Of a stretch of 64,000 nucleotides of DNA, positions 47,977-59,551 are shown piece after piece. The notes below the pieces were generated by a model, which saw only the letters and a program-made list of their open reading frames with translations, was not told where the DNA came from and did not search any database. Both the position numbers and the translations under genes were made by a program. Within the stretch, counting starts at the first letter, position 1. Each line of letters begins with the position of its first letter. Origin of the DNA: Parabacteroides johnsonii DSM 18315 (GTDB lineage Bacteria > Bacteroidota > Bacteroidia > Bacteroidales > Tannerellaceae); NCBI RefSeq assembly GCF_025151045.1, contig NZ_CP102285.1, positions 3,038,001 through 3,102,000 on the forward strand, read 5' to 3'.

Positions 47977-49656
47977 CTAATGTACAAATTTATTGCTTCT
48001 CTTAGGTGATTCCGTCGCTTTTCTTTTCACCACCTCGTAAATGTCATCCTTATTCTTCGGACGCAGATAGTCGAACCAATAAAAATCTTTCAACATCTTT
48101 TGATCGGGCTTCAGATCGGGGATCGGCGTCATAGTCCCGACCGGACTCGGCCAGATTTTCAGTTTATCCAGTTTATTGTCCTTCACCCAGATCGTCAGGA
48201 ACCCGCTCTTGGTTTCATTCATCCCGACCTTCGCTCCATCCTTTTCCAATGGATAAAAAATAGATTCAGCATTTCCCGCCACATCGATTTGGTGAACAGC
48301 CTGCCCCTCAAAATAGGCTTTCAGGTCATTCCCCTTCAACTGATTATAATAACTCGAATCGACATGCTGCGCCGCAAAAGCGAACTGGATCACATGGGCA
48401 TATTCGATCGTGCTGTCATTCATATAAATAGCGATCGTATCGCCATACAGTTGATATTGTTCGTTCCAGAGAACCGGTTCCGTATACATATATAATACAG
48501 AATCGCGCGTATTGAACTGCATGGAGTCACATACGCCTTGCATATCGGTCCGATAGAAACGTACGCCGTAATAAGCCTTGATCTCCCGGTAAGTGGAGTC
48601 AACCGTCACCATCTGCAACGTATCGGCATGCAAAAACAAAGTGTCACCTTGCGAATATTCAAGGAAGCGGGCACTGTCGGTTGCAAAAGCATATCCGGTC
48701 TGTTCATTATAATAACCATATTCGCCTTGCAACGTCACATGCTGGGCCGTATCGATCAGACTCATATTCCCATAGACCTCTCCCATACCCGTATCCCGGT
48801 TATAGAAGATAGAGTCACCGATCAGGATCTTCTCACCCGATTCAACCTGAGACTGATCAAGCAAAAGAGAGGTGTTGTTCACCGTATCATACCATCCTCT
48901 CGAAGTATGGATCGTGCCACTGTCCGAAACAATGACAGACGGCCCCAGGATAGTAGCGATCTTGGACTGCGTATCATAATGCAAAGTATCGGAATACAAT
49001 GTGAAGTCAGTGTTTTCAAGCCGCACGCTGTCATTGAACACCGCCAGCTTCGTCTCCGGAGAATATTGTCCGTAGAAAGAAGATAGCTGATTCAGGGAAT
49101 CCACAATCAGTCCACCTTCAAAATAGTATCCTATATTCGGAATGCGTTCATAATTGAGACTATCCGTGAAGAGCGTCACCTGCCCGTTCTCCATCCGGAC
49201 ATTCTCGCGCAGATAAGCCACCTGCGTGTTTCCGTCATAAAAAAGATAATCTCCGTAGACGAACAGGGTGTCTCCCTGCTCCATCCGGACATTGCTGAAA
49301 GCTTCAAGCGAATTGGTCTGTTCGAAGAAGTAAGCGCTGTCGCAATACATATATGAACTGTCATGCCGGAAACATACATCGCCATTCAAGATTTGTGCAT
49401 CCGGCTTTACAGCCTTATCGAAAGACAACGTATTGGTATGAATCAAGTACACCTTTGTTTTTTTAGCCGGGACAGTATCCGTCGAGACCTGCAAACTATC
49501 GGCTGCCAGCAGGCTGTCCACCGGAGCGACTATCACATCTTGTGCAGTAATAACAGTGGTATCTGCATGCGCAATACTATCCTGAGTCTGTGCAAAAGCA
49601 CAGACCGCCAACAAAAAAAACAGACCTGTGAAAATAAATCTATTTACAGTCCTCAT
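47977..49656 (-). CDS. OstA-like protein, LptA/LptD-N-type beta-jellyroll, exported
   Basis: A 559-residue protein with a signal peptide (MRTVNRFIFTGLFFLLAVCAFAQ) and long tracts of OstA-type repeats (for example NGDVCFRHDSSYMYCDSAYFF and LRENVRMENGQVTLFTDSL). This is the Bacteroidetes OstA-like family, related to LptA and the periplasmic part of LptD, so a role in carrying lipopolysaccharide across the periplasm is likely. The start overlaps the stop of the preceding parvulin gene (ATGA), implying coupled expression with folding factors. Confidence 0.87.
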   Translation of the reverse strand: MRTVNRFIFTGLFFLLAVCAFAQTQDSIAHADTTVITAQDVIVAPVDSLLAADSLQVSTDTVPAKKTKVYLIHTNTLSFDKAVKPDAQILNGDVCFRHDSSYMYCDSAYFFEQTNSLEAFSNVRMEQGDTLFVYGDYLFYDGNTQVAYLRENVRMENGQVTLFTDSLNYERIPNIGYYFEGGLIVDSLNQLSSFYGQYSPETKLAVFNDSVRLENTDFTLYSDTLHYDTQSKIATILGPSVIVSDSGTIHTSRGWYDTVNNTSLLLDQSQVESGEKILIGDSIFYNRDTGMGEVYGNMSLIDTAQHVTLQGEYGYYNEQTGYAFATDSARFLEYSQGDTLFLHADTLQMVTVDSTYREIKAYYGVRFYRTDMQGVCDSMQFNTRDSVLYMYTEPVLWNEQYQLYGDTIAIYMNDSTIEYAHVIQFAFAAQHVDSSYYNQLKGNDLKAYFEGQAVHQIDVAGNAESIFYPLEKDGAKVGMNETKSGFLTIWVKDNKLDKLKIWPSPVGTMTPIPDLKPDQKMLKDFYWFDYLRPKNKDDIYEVVKRKATESPKRSNKFVH

Positions 49657-51017
49657 TCTTTAATCCAGCCGGGATACTGGAAGTCACAATTACGCCAGCC
49701 GTCACTGATACGCACATATGTGCTTTTCTGCTTCTTGATGATCCAGTCATGCAGCAGCTCTTCACGCTTGCGGGATTCGACGATCGACTTCAAAGCCTGA
49801 TAGTCATCCGATATATTTGCCTTATGCTGGTCCACCCTGGCTTTCAGTTTTACAATAGCAACCACTTCTTTCTGCTTCTCGTTGATCATGGTGAAAGGTT
49901 TGGAGATGTCACCCACCTGCATCGTGTACACCATCTTACCGATTTCCTGCGGCAGTTCGGACATTTCAAATTTCGGAGTGCTGTGATTGTCACTTTCAAA
50001 GTTCTGGTTCACCATCAAACCTTTGTTATTTCTCGTATCCTTGTCGGCAGAGATAAAAGTCGCCGCTTCTTCAAATGTAAACTTCTTTGCCGTCAAGTCA
50101 TTATACAAGGAATCCATACGTGTCATACACTCGTTCAACTCCTTGTCCGAAACTTTCGGCTTCAACAGAATATGGCGGCAGTTGATACGGTCGCCACGCT
50201 TTTCGATCAGCTGAATGATATGATAACCATATTCAGTCTGCACGATCTGAGAAATCTTTTTAGGGTCCTTCAGGTTGAAAGCTACATTTGCAAATTCAGG
50301 CAACAAGCTTGTCTTACCCAAAAATCCCAGTTCTCCACCCCTTTTGGCTGATTCCGGATCTTCTGAATACAGACGGGCCAATGTCGAGAATTCATATTTC
50401 CCACTGTTGATATCATCAGTGAACTGGCGAAGACGTGCTTTGATAGCATCCGTCTCTTCAAACGGGATCTTTGGTTCCATCGTGATGATCTGCACCTCGA
50501 CAGTCGTCGGGATATTAGGCAGACTGTCTTTGGACAACTGGCTGTAGTACTTGCGGACTTCAGAAGGTGTCAACTTGATTTCACCGATCAACTGGCGCTT
50601 CATCTGCTCTACGGTCTGTTGCTCCATGATCATTTCCTTACGCTCATCCTTCAGCTGGGAAATCTTTTTACCGAAATATTCCTCTAGCTTTTCCTTAGAA
50701 CCCATCTGATTGATTGCAAAATTGATCCAACGGTCTGTTTCCTGGATCACCTGGCTTTCGCTCACTTCCACGCTATCGATCTTCGCCTGGTTCAGAAACA
50801 GCTTCTGTATCGCCATCTGTTCGGGGAGCACGCAATAAGGGTCACCGTCGAAACGCTGTCCCTCGTTTTGCAGATATAGACGCTGGCTCTCGATGTCCGA
50901 ACGCAAAATCGCATCATCTCCTACCACCCACACTATTTCATCGATCACATTATCCTGGGCATACACCACACAAGATAAACAGGCAAGAATGAATACTGTT
51001 AAAATCTTTTTCATCAT
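49653..51017 (-). CDS. SurA-like periplasmic chaperone with two parvulin domains
   Basis: A 454-residue exported protein, start ATG at 51017 (the next codon is also ATG; signal peptide MMKKILTVFILACLSCVVYAQ). A SurA N-like helical region (DEIVWVVGDDAILRSDI) is followed by two PpiC/parvulin domains, the first with the classic FSTLARLYSEDPESAKRGGELGFL and the second, more divergent, with CRHILLKPKVSDKELNE. It should assist outer-membrane protein folding. A longer frame upstream overlaps the preceding lipoprotein gene and is rejected. Confidence 0.88.
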   Translation of the reverse strand: MMKKILTVFILACLSCVVYAQDNVIDEIVWVVGDDAILRSDIESQRLYLQNEGQRFDGDPYCVLPEQMAIQKLFLNQAKIDSVEVSESQVIQETDRWINFAINQMGSKEKLEEYFGKKISQLKDERKEMIMEQQTVEQMKRQLIGEIKLTPSEVRKYYSQLSKDSLPNIPTTVEVQIITMEPKIPFEETDAIKARLRQFTDDINSGKYEFSTLARLYSEDPESAKRGGELGFLGKTSLLPEFANVAFNLKDPKKISQIVQTEYGYHIIQLIEKRGDRINCRHILLKPKVSDKELNECMTRMDSLYNDLTAKKFTFEEAATFISADKDTRNNKGLMVNQNFESDNHSTPKFEMSELPQEIGKMVYTMQVGDISKPFTMINEKQKEVVAIVKLKARVDQHKANISDDYQALKSIVESRKREELLHDWIIKKQKSTYVRISDGWRNCDFQYPGWIKE

Positions 51018-51039
51018 GTACTTCTCTATAAGCAGCCCA

Positions 51040-51897
51040 TCACGGTTCTGTATAAAACTCGACGTCACCGCTCCTGACTGCGTCATTATATAATTCTTCT
51101 TCAAATTTCTTTAAAAATTCCACCTTACGCCGATTCGTCAGCATCTCCACGATCTGTGCACTAGCATAATCATAAGGAGCCACACTTCCCACAGGTAGAT
51201 ATTCCTTAATATTCAATAGATAGCAATATGTACTATCCGAAATTTCGACAAACTTGTTTGCCTTCAGGAAGTCGTTTGCATTCGACACATGCACCGGAAT
51301 ATTATCCATCACCTGGTCAAAATCCACCCATTTGTCGTAAAAGTAGTCATAAATACTGGCATTCTGCACACTATACTTCTCAATTTTTTCTAAAGAAGCC
51401 TCAGAAGTCGATCTATACCATCCCTTTACATCAGAAAGCCCGGGGGCATCCACCGGGATTTTTAGGAAAAGACCTTTCACCAGAGCCTTGTCCAACACAA
51501 ACTTTTTCTGGTTTTCTTCGTAATAACTCAGCTTGTCGCTTTCCTGGAACTCGGAAGAAAGCCTTTCTCTTATCAACTGTTCTTGATACCGATAGCGGAT
51601 CAGCGAATGACGGTATTCCTCCACCAGCTTATCCACTTCCGCCTTGTCTTCCCCCTCCAAATTGCGCAAGGCCACATCGTAGACCAACGCATCTTTCACC
51701 CACTTCTTTTCCAGGCTTTCGGCGAACAACATACTGTCGGCCGATGATAATCCACGTGGAATCTGCTGTTTTATCTCCGAACGTCCCAGCGTCCGGTCCT
51801 TCACTTTTACCAACACATCCGCATCGTCCGCAGGCTGCGTTCCCTTACAAGAACACAGCAAAGATACGAATGCTATAAAAATGAAGCAATACCTCAT
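51040..51897 (-). CDS. Lipoprotein with SurA-N-like region, no parvulin domain
   Basis: A 285-residue lipoprotein: signal peptide MRYCFIFIAFVSLLCSC with the lipidated cysteine at about residue 17. The body is helical and charged (SLEKKWVKDALVYDVALRNLEGED) and resembles the N-terminal chaperone part of SurA-like proteins without a peptidyl-prolyl isomerase domain. It lies between two parvulin genes, 22 bases before the next, so it is probably a partner chaperone in the same periplasmic folding system. Identity of the fold is inferred from context. Confidence 0.7.
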   Translation of the reverse strand: MRYCFIFIAFVSLLCSCKGTQPADDADVLVKVKDRTLGRSEIKQQIPRGLSSADSMLFAESLEKKWVKDALVYDVALRNLEGEDKAEVDKLVEEYRHSLIRYRYQEQLIRERLSSEFQESDKLSYYEENQKKFVLDKALVKGLFLKIPVDAPGLSDVKGWYRSTSEASLEKIEKYSVQNASIYDYFYDKWVDFDQVMDNIPVHVSNANDFLKANKFVEISDSTYCYLLNIKEYLPVGSVAPYDYASAQIVEMLTNRRKVEFLKKFEEELYNDAVRSGDVEFYTEP

Positions 51898-51912
51898 ATA
51901 ACTTTCTCTTTA

Positions 51913-53493
51913 TTATTTCTTTGTCATTTTACTCACTTTCTTCACCAGCTTCCAGTTTATCGTCACTGGGTATTTCTGGTTCAACTGTTCGATCCATTCG
52001 GCTTCCGCCTTGGCTTGCTGATCCATCGGTTTATTCCAAATCTCCTTATTGCTGATATCGAACAGCAGGATGCCATCCCGATACTCTTTCATGAGAAGAT
52101 CGAACTCAGGATGTTTTGTCGTCAGATTCTTACGTTCGGCCGTGGTCACGATGTCACGGATAAAAAGATCGTACACCTCCTGCATGAAATCTCCTGCATA
52201 CGATTTCGTCGAGAATGGACAGCGCTGTATATAATAAGCGAACTCGCTCTGGGGAAAATCCGTGCCATTCAGATGGAACAAGGTCTTGTTCATGTCTTTC
52301 GCCTTCTCATAGAAAGCAGGATCGGACGGAAAATAGTCATTACACAAAGCTCGCAGTTCAGCATAGGCTTCGGGATAGAAACGATAGCCATACTCTTTTT
52401 TCATCCGTTCATCAAACGCACCGTAATATTCGAAGTTACGTTCCCCTTGTGCCATCTGGCGAGACCAACCTTTTTTCTTGTCTTCGAAAGAGGGAAGACC
52501 TTTCTTCTCGATCAGCTTTATGATATGATAGCCGAAACGGGTTTTCACCGGACGGGACAATTCCCCCGGAGTGTTCAAAGCAAAAGCAGCCACTTCGAAC
52601 GGTTCCACCATTTCACCGACGCCAAAAGCAGGCAGCTCGCCGCCTCGCTTGGCCGAACCGGCATCGGACGAATATTCTTTTGCCAACTCGGCAAAGTCAG
52701 CTCCATCTTTCGCTTTCTGGTAAACTTCTTCCGCACGAGCCAATGTCTCGGCCTCTCCAAACTTCACCGAATCTTTCTCAAACGGGATCAGGACATGCGC
52801 CACACGCACCAGCCCCGGATTCTGTTTCCGGCTATGTATTTTTATGATATGGAAACCCATAGTTGTCCGAACCGGCAAAGAGACGGAACCGACGGGCATC
52901 GAATAAGCGACATTTTCAAAGGCCTTAACCGTCTGCATCGGCAGCAAACAGTGTACATACTCATAGCCGACATTTTCCTTATCGGCTTCTTTCAGTTCCT
53001 TGCCGACAGTAGCAAAATCCTCTCCCGCTTGGATACGTTCATAGGCCTCGATCGCTTTCTGATATACAGGAACCGTATCTTTCGATAATGTACGTTGCGG
53101 CAAGCGGAACAAAATATGGCTCAATTCCAGCACTTCACCATACCGGTCATATATGGCACGCACAGCCGCCTCCTCTCCATCCTTATCCGACAGATAACTT
53201 GAAGTCAATTGGGCCCGATAGCTATCCAATTCATCTTTGAATGCTTTCGTCTTGTCCAGTTCCAAATCTTCCGCCTCCGCCACTTTCAGTTTGAAGTTCT
53301 TGAACAACTCCACATAGGCATTCACGGATTTACGGTCGGACAGATTAACTTCGCTATTCTTTTGTGCAATAAAAATAAATTCATCCAACGGGATCTGCTT
53401 TCCAGCAACCGTCATCACTACAGAATCGGCTGGAACTTGTGCATTTCCTGTCATACAAGCGAATACCAAAGATAATACAAGCAACTTCTTCAT
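51913..53493 (-). CDS. Periplasmic peptidyl-prolyl isomerase with two parvulin domains
   Basis: A 526-residue protein from the ATG at 53493 (MKKLLVLSLVFACMTGNAQ signal peptide; another ATG six codons earlier is less likely). Two PpiC domains can be read: the first with VLELSHILFRLPQ and GFHIIKIHSRKQ, the second with VRVAHVLIPF, ELAKEYSSDAGSAKRGGELPAFG and GYHIIKLIEKK. The C-terminal 170 residues are an extra domain. It opens the folding cluster of parvulin, lipoprotein, parvulin, OstA-like, small membrane protein and mutL. Confidence 0.88.
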   Translation of the reverse strand: MKKLLVLSLVFACMTGNAQVPADSVVMTVAGKQIPLDEFIFIAQKNSEVNLSDRKSVNAYVELFKNFKLKVAEAEDLELDKTKAFKDELDSYRAQLTSSYLSDKDGEEAAVRAIYDRYGEVLELSHILFRLPQRTLSKDTVPVYQKAIEAYERIQAGEDFATVGKELKEADKENVGYEYVHCLLPMQTVKAFENVAYSMPVGSVSLPVRTTMGFHIIKIHSRKQNPGLVRVAHVLIPFEKDSVKFGEAETLARAEEVYQKAKDGADFAELAKEYSSDAGSAKRGGELPAFGVGEMVEPFEVAAFALNTPGELSRPVKTRFGYHIIKLIEKKGLPSFEDKKKGWSRQMAQGERNFEYYGAFDERMKKEYGYRFYPEAYAELRALCNDYFPSDPAFYEKAKDMNKTLFHLNGTDFPQSEFAYYIQRCPFSTKSYAGDFMQEVYDLFIRDIVTTAERKNLTTKHPEFDLLMKEYRDGILLFDISNKEIWNKPMDQQAKAEAEWIEQLNQKYPVTINWKLVKKVSKMTKK

Positions 53494-53527
53494 TAATCCT
53501 TCTTTTACCATATCACGATATCGTTTA

Positions 53528-53535
53528 CAAAAATA
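53528..53535 (-). promoter_or_regulatory. -7 promoter element of the parvulin/OstA/mutL cluster
   Basis: The minus strand reads TATTTTTG, matching TAnnTTTG, 35 bases before the ATG at 53493. No good -33 TTG is seen. A 9-base inverted repeat (53535-53543 and 53584-53592) spans the gap to guaB and may mark the guaB end. Confidence 0.4.
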
Positions 53536-53603
53536 ACACTAATCTAACGGAGATGCAGCCTAAAAAGTACATTGCCCCATTAAATTAGTGTTTTTTATCA
53601 AAT

Positions 53604-55091
<1,488 letters not shown>

Positions 55092-55108
55092 TTAAAAATT
55101 ATTGCATG

Positions 55109-55138
55109 CAAACTTACAAAACAATTGACAATTAACAA
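55109..55138 (-). promoter_or_regulatory. guaB promoter overlapping a palindromic repeat
   Basis: On the minus strand: TTG at 55138-55136, a 19-base spacer, and TAAGTTTG at 55116-55109, 30 bases before the guaB ATG. The -33 element lies within the left arm of the palindrome at 55125-55186. Confidence 0.55.
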
Positions 55139-55186
55139 TGGACAATGGAGATTTTTTGTCCCCCATTGTCCATTATCAATTGTCAA
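55125..55186. repeat. Long AT-rich palindrome between recQ and guaB
   Basis: Two 24-base arms (55125-55148 and 55163-55186), 22 of 24 pairing, around a 14-base loop, built from repeated GACAAT/CATTGTC words. It starts 12 bases after the recQ stop and may act as its terminator. Elements of this TTGTCAATTG type are, to my knowledge, frequent between Bacteroidales genes. Confidence 0.6.
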
Positions 55187-55197
55187 TCCTCAATCAC

Positions 55198-57378
55198 TTA
55201 ATTTGCCATCTCCGACAGGAACTTAATGCGGACGAGGCGAATCTCTTCTTCCGTATAATCGCCGCCTAATTCCTCGATTGCATCTTCCAGATCGTCTGTT
55301 TCCGAATCCTTGAAGTACTCATAAATATCATCAATATGATCTTCGTCCATCACATCGTTCAGGAAATAGTCAATATTGATACGGGTTCCAGAATAAACGA
55401 TCGCTTCTATTTCGTCAAGCAGTTCGTTAAATTCCAATCCGTTCGTCATAGCGATTTCGTCTAACGCCACCTTACGGTCGATGCGTTGGATGATCGAAAC
55501 TTTCAGTTTGGATTTGTTGGCAACCGTACGGACGCGAAGATCTTCGGGACGTTCGATCTCATTTTCTTCCACATGTTTCTTGATCAACTCGACGAACTCC
55601 TTACCGTATCTTTTCGCCTTGCCTGCTCCAACACCCGGTATATTCTGCAATTCATCCAATGTCACCGGATAGGTAGTGGCCATCGCTTCCAAAGAGGGAT
55701 CCTGGAAAATAACGAAAGGAGGCACTTCCAGACGTTTGGACAACTTCTTGCGCAAATCCTTCATCATCGAGAACAAAGCCGGATCGACGGCACAGGTTGC
55801 TCCACCGCGTACGGGAACTTCTTCTTCCTCTTCGTCGAACTCGTTGTCTTCGGTTATTTTGAAAGAGACAGGTTTCTTTATAAACTCTTTTCCTTTTTCC
55901 GTAATCTTCAACAGACCGTAGTTTTCGATGTCCTTAGCCAGATATCCGGCAATCAGTGCTTGACGGATAACGGCATTCCATGTCTTTTCTTCCTCATCCG
56001 AACCGGAACCGAAAACTTCCAGTTCATTGTGCTTGTAAGATTGTATTTCGGAAGTCTCGTTACCGACCAACATATTGACAATATATTCTGCCTTGAATTT
56101 TTCCTTTAACGTACCAATCACTTCGAGTACGGCGCTTAATAATTCTTTTGCTTCCACTTTCTTTTTTGGGTTCAAACAATTATCACAATTTCCACAATTT
56201 TCTTCCAGGTATTCTTCACCGAAATAGTGCAACAAGACTTTTCGCCGGCATACGGAAGTTTCGGCATAAGCGGCTGTCTCCAAAAGCAGCTGCTTTCCGA
56301 TCTCTTGTTCCGCCACCGGTTTTCCTTGCATGAATTTTTCCAACTTCTGCAAGTCTTTATAGGCATAAAAAGCGATGCACTGGCCCTCACCGCCATCGCG
56401 GCCGGCTCGTCCGGTTTCCTGGTAATATCCTTCGAGGCTTTTGGGAATATCATAATGGATGACATACCGTACGTCGGGTTTGTCGATCCCCATACCAAAA
56501 GCAATGGTAGCAACGATCACGTCTGCTTTTTCCATCAGGAACGCATCCTGATTGCTCGAACGCTGCTGCGAATCCATGCCGGCATGATAAGGGAGCGCTT
56601 TGATACCGTTTGCTTTCAGGATATCGGCAAACTCTTCCACCTTCTTACGGCTCAAACAATAGATAATACCTGATTTCCCCTCATTGGACTTGATATATTT
56701 GATGATCTCGCGGTCGATATTCGCCGTCTTCGGACGAATCTCATAATACAAATTAGAACGGTTGAAGGAGGATTTAAAGACAGAAGCATCGATCATTCCC
56801 AGGTTTTTCTGGATATCGTGCTGCACTTTCGGAGTGGCTGTCGCAGTCAAGGCTATCAACGGACGTTTACCGATTTCGTTTATGATCGGACGGATACGAC
56901 GGTATTCCGGGCGGAAATCATGTCCCCATTCGGAAATACAATGTGCTTCGTCCACTGCATAAAACGAAATATTGACTTGGCGCAAAAACTCCACATTTTC
57001 ATCCTTGGTCAAGGACTCCGGAGCCACATAGAGCAACTTCGTCCGGCCACTGCGGATATCGTCTTTTACTTGGTCGATAGCCGATTTGTTCAAGGAAGAG
57101 TTTATGAAATGAGCAACCCCATCCTCTTCGCTGAAATTGCGCATGGCATCTACCTGGTTTTTCATCAAGGCTATCAAGGGAGAAATCACAATGGCCGTCC
57201 CCTGCATCATAAGAGAAGGCAGTTGATAACACAAAGATTTTCCTCCTCCGGTCGGCATCAATACAAAAGTATCATTTCCTGCCAGCACATTTTCGATGAT
57301 TGCTCTTTGATTTCCTTTAAAGGTATCAAAACCAAAATGTTTTTTGAGCTCTTCTGTCAAATTATCCTTCTTCGCCAT
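55198..57378 (-). CDS. recQ: ATP-dependent DNA helicase RecQ
   Basis: A 726-residue RecQ from the ATG at 57378 (MAKKDNLTEELKKHFGFDTFKGNQ); another ATG three codons earlier is possible. It has Walker A PTGGGKSLCYQLPS, the DEAH box with the aromatic loop (AVDEAHCISEWGHDFRPEY), the zinc-binding CRRKVLLHYFGE...CGNCDNC motif, a winged-helix RQC part and an HRDC domain (about residues 520-600). About 120 further residues follow HRDC. It unwinds DNA 3' to 5' during recombination and replication repair. Confidence 0.96.
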   Translation of the reverse strand: MAKKDNLTEELKKHFGFDTFKGNQRAIIENVLAGNDTFVLMPTGGGKSLCYQLPSLMMQGTAIVISPLIALMKNQVDAMRNFSEEDGVAHFINSSLNKSAIDQVKDDIRSGRTKLLYVAPESLTKDENVEFLRQVNISFYAVDEAHCISEWGHDFRPEYRRIRPIINEIGKRPLIALTATATPKVQHDIQKNLGMIDASVFKSSFNRSNLYYEIRPKTANIDREIIKYIKSNEGKSGIIYCLSRKKVEEFADILKANGIKALPYHAGMDSQQRSSNQDAFLMEKADVIVATIAFGMGIDKPDVRYVIHYDIPKSLEGYYQETGRAGRDGGEGQCIAFYAYKDLQKLEKFMQGKPVAEQEIGKQLLLETAAYAETSVCRRKVLLHYFGEEYLEENCGNCDNCLNPKKKVEAKELLSAVLEVIGTLKEKFKAEYIVNMLVGNETSEIQSYKHNELEVFGSGSDEEEKTWNAVIRQALIAGYLAKDIENYGLLKITEKGKEFIKKPVSFKITEDNEFDEEEEEVPVRGGATCAVDPALFSMMKDLRKKLSKRLEVPPFVIFQDPSLEAMATTYPVTLDELQNIPGVGAGKAKRYGKEFVELIKKHVEENEIERPEDLRVRTVANKSKLKVSIIQRIDRKVALDEIAMTNGLEFNELLDEIEAIVYSGTRINIDYFLNDVMDEDHIDDIYEYFKDSETDDLEDAIEELGGDYTEEEIRLVRIKFLSEMAN

Positions 57379-57404
57379 ACTATTCATATTTTAAAAACCG
57401 CCGG

Positions 57405-58634
57405 TCAGGCCATCTGCAGACGGTTCACGTCCGATTTTTCAAACTTTTCCTTCGCATACTCCAACGTGACATGGAGTTTCTTTTTATTTGCGGACGGCAT
57501 ACTGTACATGGCATCCATCATCACAGCCTCCACAATAGAACGTAAGCCGCGTGCTCCCAACTTAAACTCAAGTGCCTTATCGACAATAAATTCGAACACG
57601 TCTTCGTCAAATGTCAGTTTAATATCATCCATCGCAAACAATTTGATGTATTGCTTGATGATCGAGTTCTTCGGTTCCGTCAGGATATTACGAAGCGTGC
57701 TTCTATCCAACGGGTTCAAGTAGGTCAAGATAGGCAGACGTCCGATAATTTCCGGAATCAAGCCGAACGATTTCAGATCGGTTGGCGTAATGTATTTCAG
57801 CAGATTGCTACGATCCACCTTCGCCGTATTTTCGTTTGCTGCGTATCCTACTACACGGGTATTCAAACGCTGGGCGATTTTCTTCTCTATTCCATCGAAA
57901 GCGCCACCACATACAAACAGGATATTCTTCGTATCCACGGCAATCATTTTTTGTTCCGGATGCTTGCGCCCACCCTGCGGAGGCACGTTCACGATAGAAC
58001 CTTCCAGGAGTTTCAGCAAGCCCTGCTGCACACCTTCACCACTTACATCACGGGTAATGGAAGGATTGTCGCTCTTACGGGCAATCTTATCTATTTCATC
58101 GATAAATACGATTCCACGCTGTGCAGCTTCGACGTCATAATCGGCAGCCTGCAACAGACGGGTTAAAATGCTTTCTATATCCTCTCCCACATAACCGGCT
58201 TCTGTCAGGACCGTCGCATCTACAATAGCGAACGGGACATGAAGCAATTTGGCGATCGTACGGGCAAGCAGCGTCTTGCCTGTCCCCGTAGCACCCACCA
58301 TGATAATATTCGATTTCTCTATCTCGACATCATCCGATGTTACTTTCTGGATCAAACGTTTGTAATGATTATACACTGCAACCGACAGATAACGTTTCGC
58401 GTCGTCCTGCCCTATCACATATTGATCCAGAAAAGCCTTAATATCCTCAGGCTTCGGCAGATCTTTCTGGTTTAATCCGAAAGAACTCCCCTTGCCAGGC
58501 ATTTGTTCTTTTACTATTTCGTACGCTTGCTGTGCACATTCATCGCAAATAGCACCGGAAATCCCGTTAATCAACATATTAACGTCCCGGCTACCGCGTC
58601 CGCAAAACGTACAGCTATCGCCTGTTTTGGCCAT
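57405..58634 (-). CDS. clpX: ATP-dependent Clp protease ATP-binding subunit ClpX
   Basis: A 409-residue AAA+ unfoldase. The N-terminal zinc-binding domain has the four cysteines of [26 protein letters not shown], and the ATPase has Walker A GATGTGKT, Walker [11 protein letters not shown] and the [14 protein letters not shown] loop. It unfolds substrates and feeds them to ClpP. It follows clpP by 98 bases with a hairpin in between, as in the usual tig-clpP-clpX order. Confidence 0.98.
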   Translation of the reverse strand: MAKTGDSCTFCGRGSRDVNMLINGISGAICDECAQQAYEIVKEQMPGKGSSFGLNQKDLPKPEDIKAFLDQYVIGQDDAKRYLSVAVYNHYKRLIQKVTSDDVEIEKSNIIMVGATGTGKTLLARTIAKLLHVPFAIVDATVLTEAGYVGEDIESILTRLLQAADYDVEAAQRGIVFIDEIDKIARKSDNPSITRDVSGEGVQQGLLKLLEGSIVNVPPQGGRKHPEQKMIAVDTKNILFVCGGAFDGIEKKIAQRLNTRVVGYAANENTAKVDRSNLLKYITPTDLKSFGLIPEIIGRLPILTYLNPLDRSTLRNILTEPKNSIIKQYIKLFAMDDIKLTFDEDVFEFIVDKALEFKLGARGLRSIVEAVMMDAMYSMPSANKKKLHVTLEYAKEKFEKSDVNRLQMA

Positions 58635-58661
58635 TCCGTATTTGTTTTTTTAAAGAGAGTA

Positions 58662-58714
58662 CGTTAAAAGTTCCTGTTCCCGCGCCCGGCACGGAAGACA
58701 AGGGACTTTTAACG
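58662..58714 (-). promoter_or_regulatory. Hairpin between clpP and clpX
   Basis: Thirteen-base arms (58662-58674 and 58702-58714) pair with one G-U around a 27-base GC-rich loop. Without a T-run on the minus strand it is more likely an RNA processing or stability element than a terminator. Confidence 0.35.
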
Positions 58715-58732
58715 CAGCCCCTTGCATTAATA

Positions 58733-59398
58733 TTATTTGTTACGAACCAGAACTTTGTCGATCATACCGTAGGTCAAAGCTTCCTCTGCCGTCATCCAGT
58801 AGTCACGGTCACTATCATGTTCAACCTTTTCATAAGGCTGACCGGAATGAGTCGATATGATTGTGTAGAGTTCCTTCTTTACTTTCAGGATTTCACGGGC
58901 TGTGATCTCGATATCCGAAGCCTGTCCCTGTGCACCGCCTAACGGTTGGTGAATCATCACACGAGAATGGGGCAACGCCATACGCTTACCTTTCGTTCCG
59001 GCAACTAGCAGTACCGCAGCAAAAGATGCTGCCATACCGGTGCAGATAGTCGACACATCGCTACTGATAAACTGCATCGTGTCATAAATACCATATCCTG
59101 CATAAACAGAACCGCCCGGCGAATTGATATAAATTGAAATATCCTTACCTGGATCGCTTGAATCCAGATACAACAACTGCGCCTGGATTACATTTGCCGT
59201 ATAATCGTCAACCTGTGTACCTAAAAAGATGATACGGTCCATCATCAACCGTGAAAAAACGTCCATCTGAGCAACGTTCAATTGGCGCTCTTCGATAATC
59301 GTCGGAGATATGTAACTGCTGGTTATATTCATATAACTGTCCAGCGCGTTACTGTTCATCCCTAAATGCTTCGTTGCATACTTTCTGAAATCTTCCAT
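58733..59398 (-). CDS. clpP: ATP-dependent Clp protease proteolytic subunit ClpP
   Basis: A 221-residue serine protease with the catalytic triad S125 (GMAASFAAV), H150 (MIHQP) and D199 (DRDYWM) at the same spacing as in E. coli ClpP. The hydrophobic oligomer segment and [13 protein letters not shown] are intact. It forms the proteolytic chamber with ClpX. It lies 187 bases after tig with its own promoter. Confidence 0.98.
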   Translation of the reverse strand: MEDFRKYATKHLGMNSNALDSYMNITSSYISPTIIEERQLNVAQMDVFSRLMMDRIIFLGTQVDDYTANVIQAQLLYLDSSDPGKDISIYINSPGGSVYAGYGIYDTMQFISSDVSTICTGMAASFAAVLLVAGTKGKRMALPHSRVMIHQPLGGAQGQASDIEITAREILKVKKELYTIISTHSGQPYEKVEHDSDRDYWMTAEEALTYGMIDKVLVRNK

Positions 59399-59467
59399 AA
59401 TCTATAGTCTTATTGTGTTACCGAAAAGTCATAAAAAAAGGGATTCCTCTCTTACTTATCGGAATAA

Positions 59468-59499
59468 CAAAGTTATAAATAAATTTCTGAAAGAAACAA
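59468..59499 (-). promoter_or_regulatory. clpP promoter
   Basis: On the minus strand: TTG at 59499-59497, a 21-base spacer, and TAACTTTG at 59475-59468, about 70 bases before the clpP ATG. Confidence 0.45.
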
Positions 59500-59551
59500 C
59501 TTATTTGCTGTCCGGTAAGATATTTTTTCGAGAGAAAGCCCTTTTTAGATT

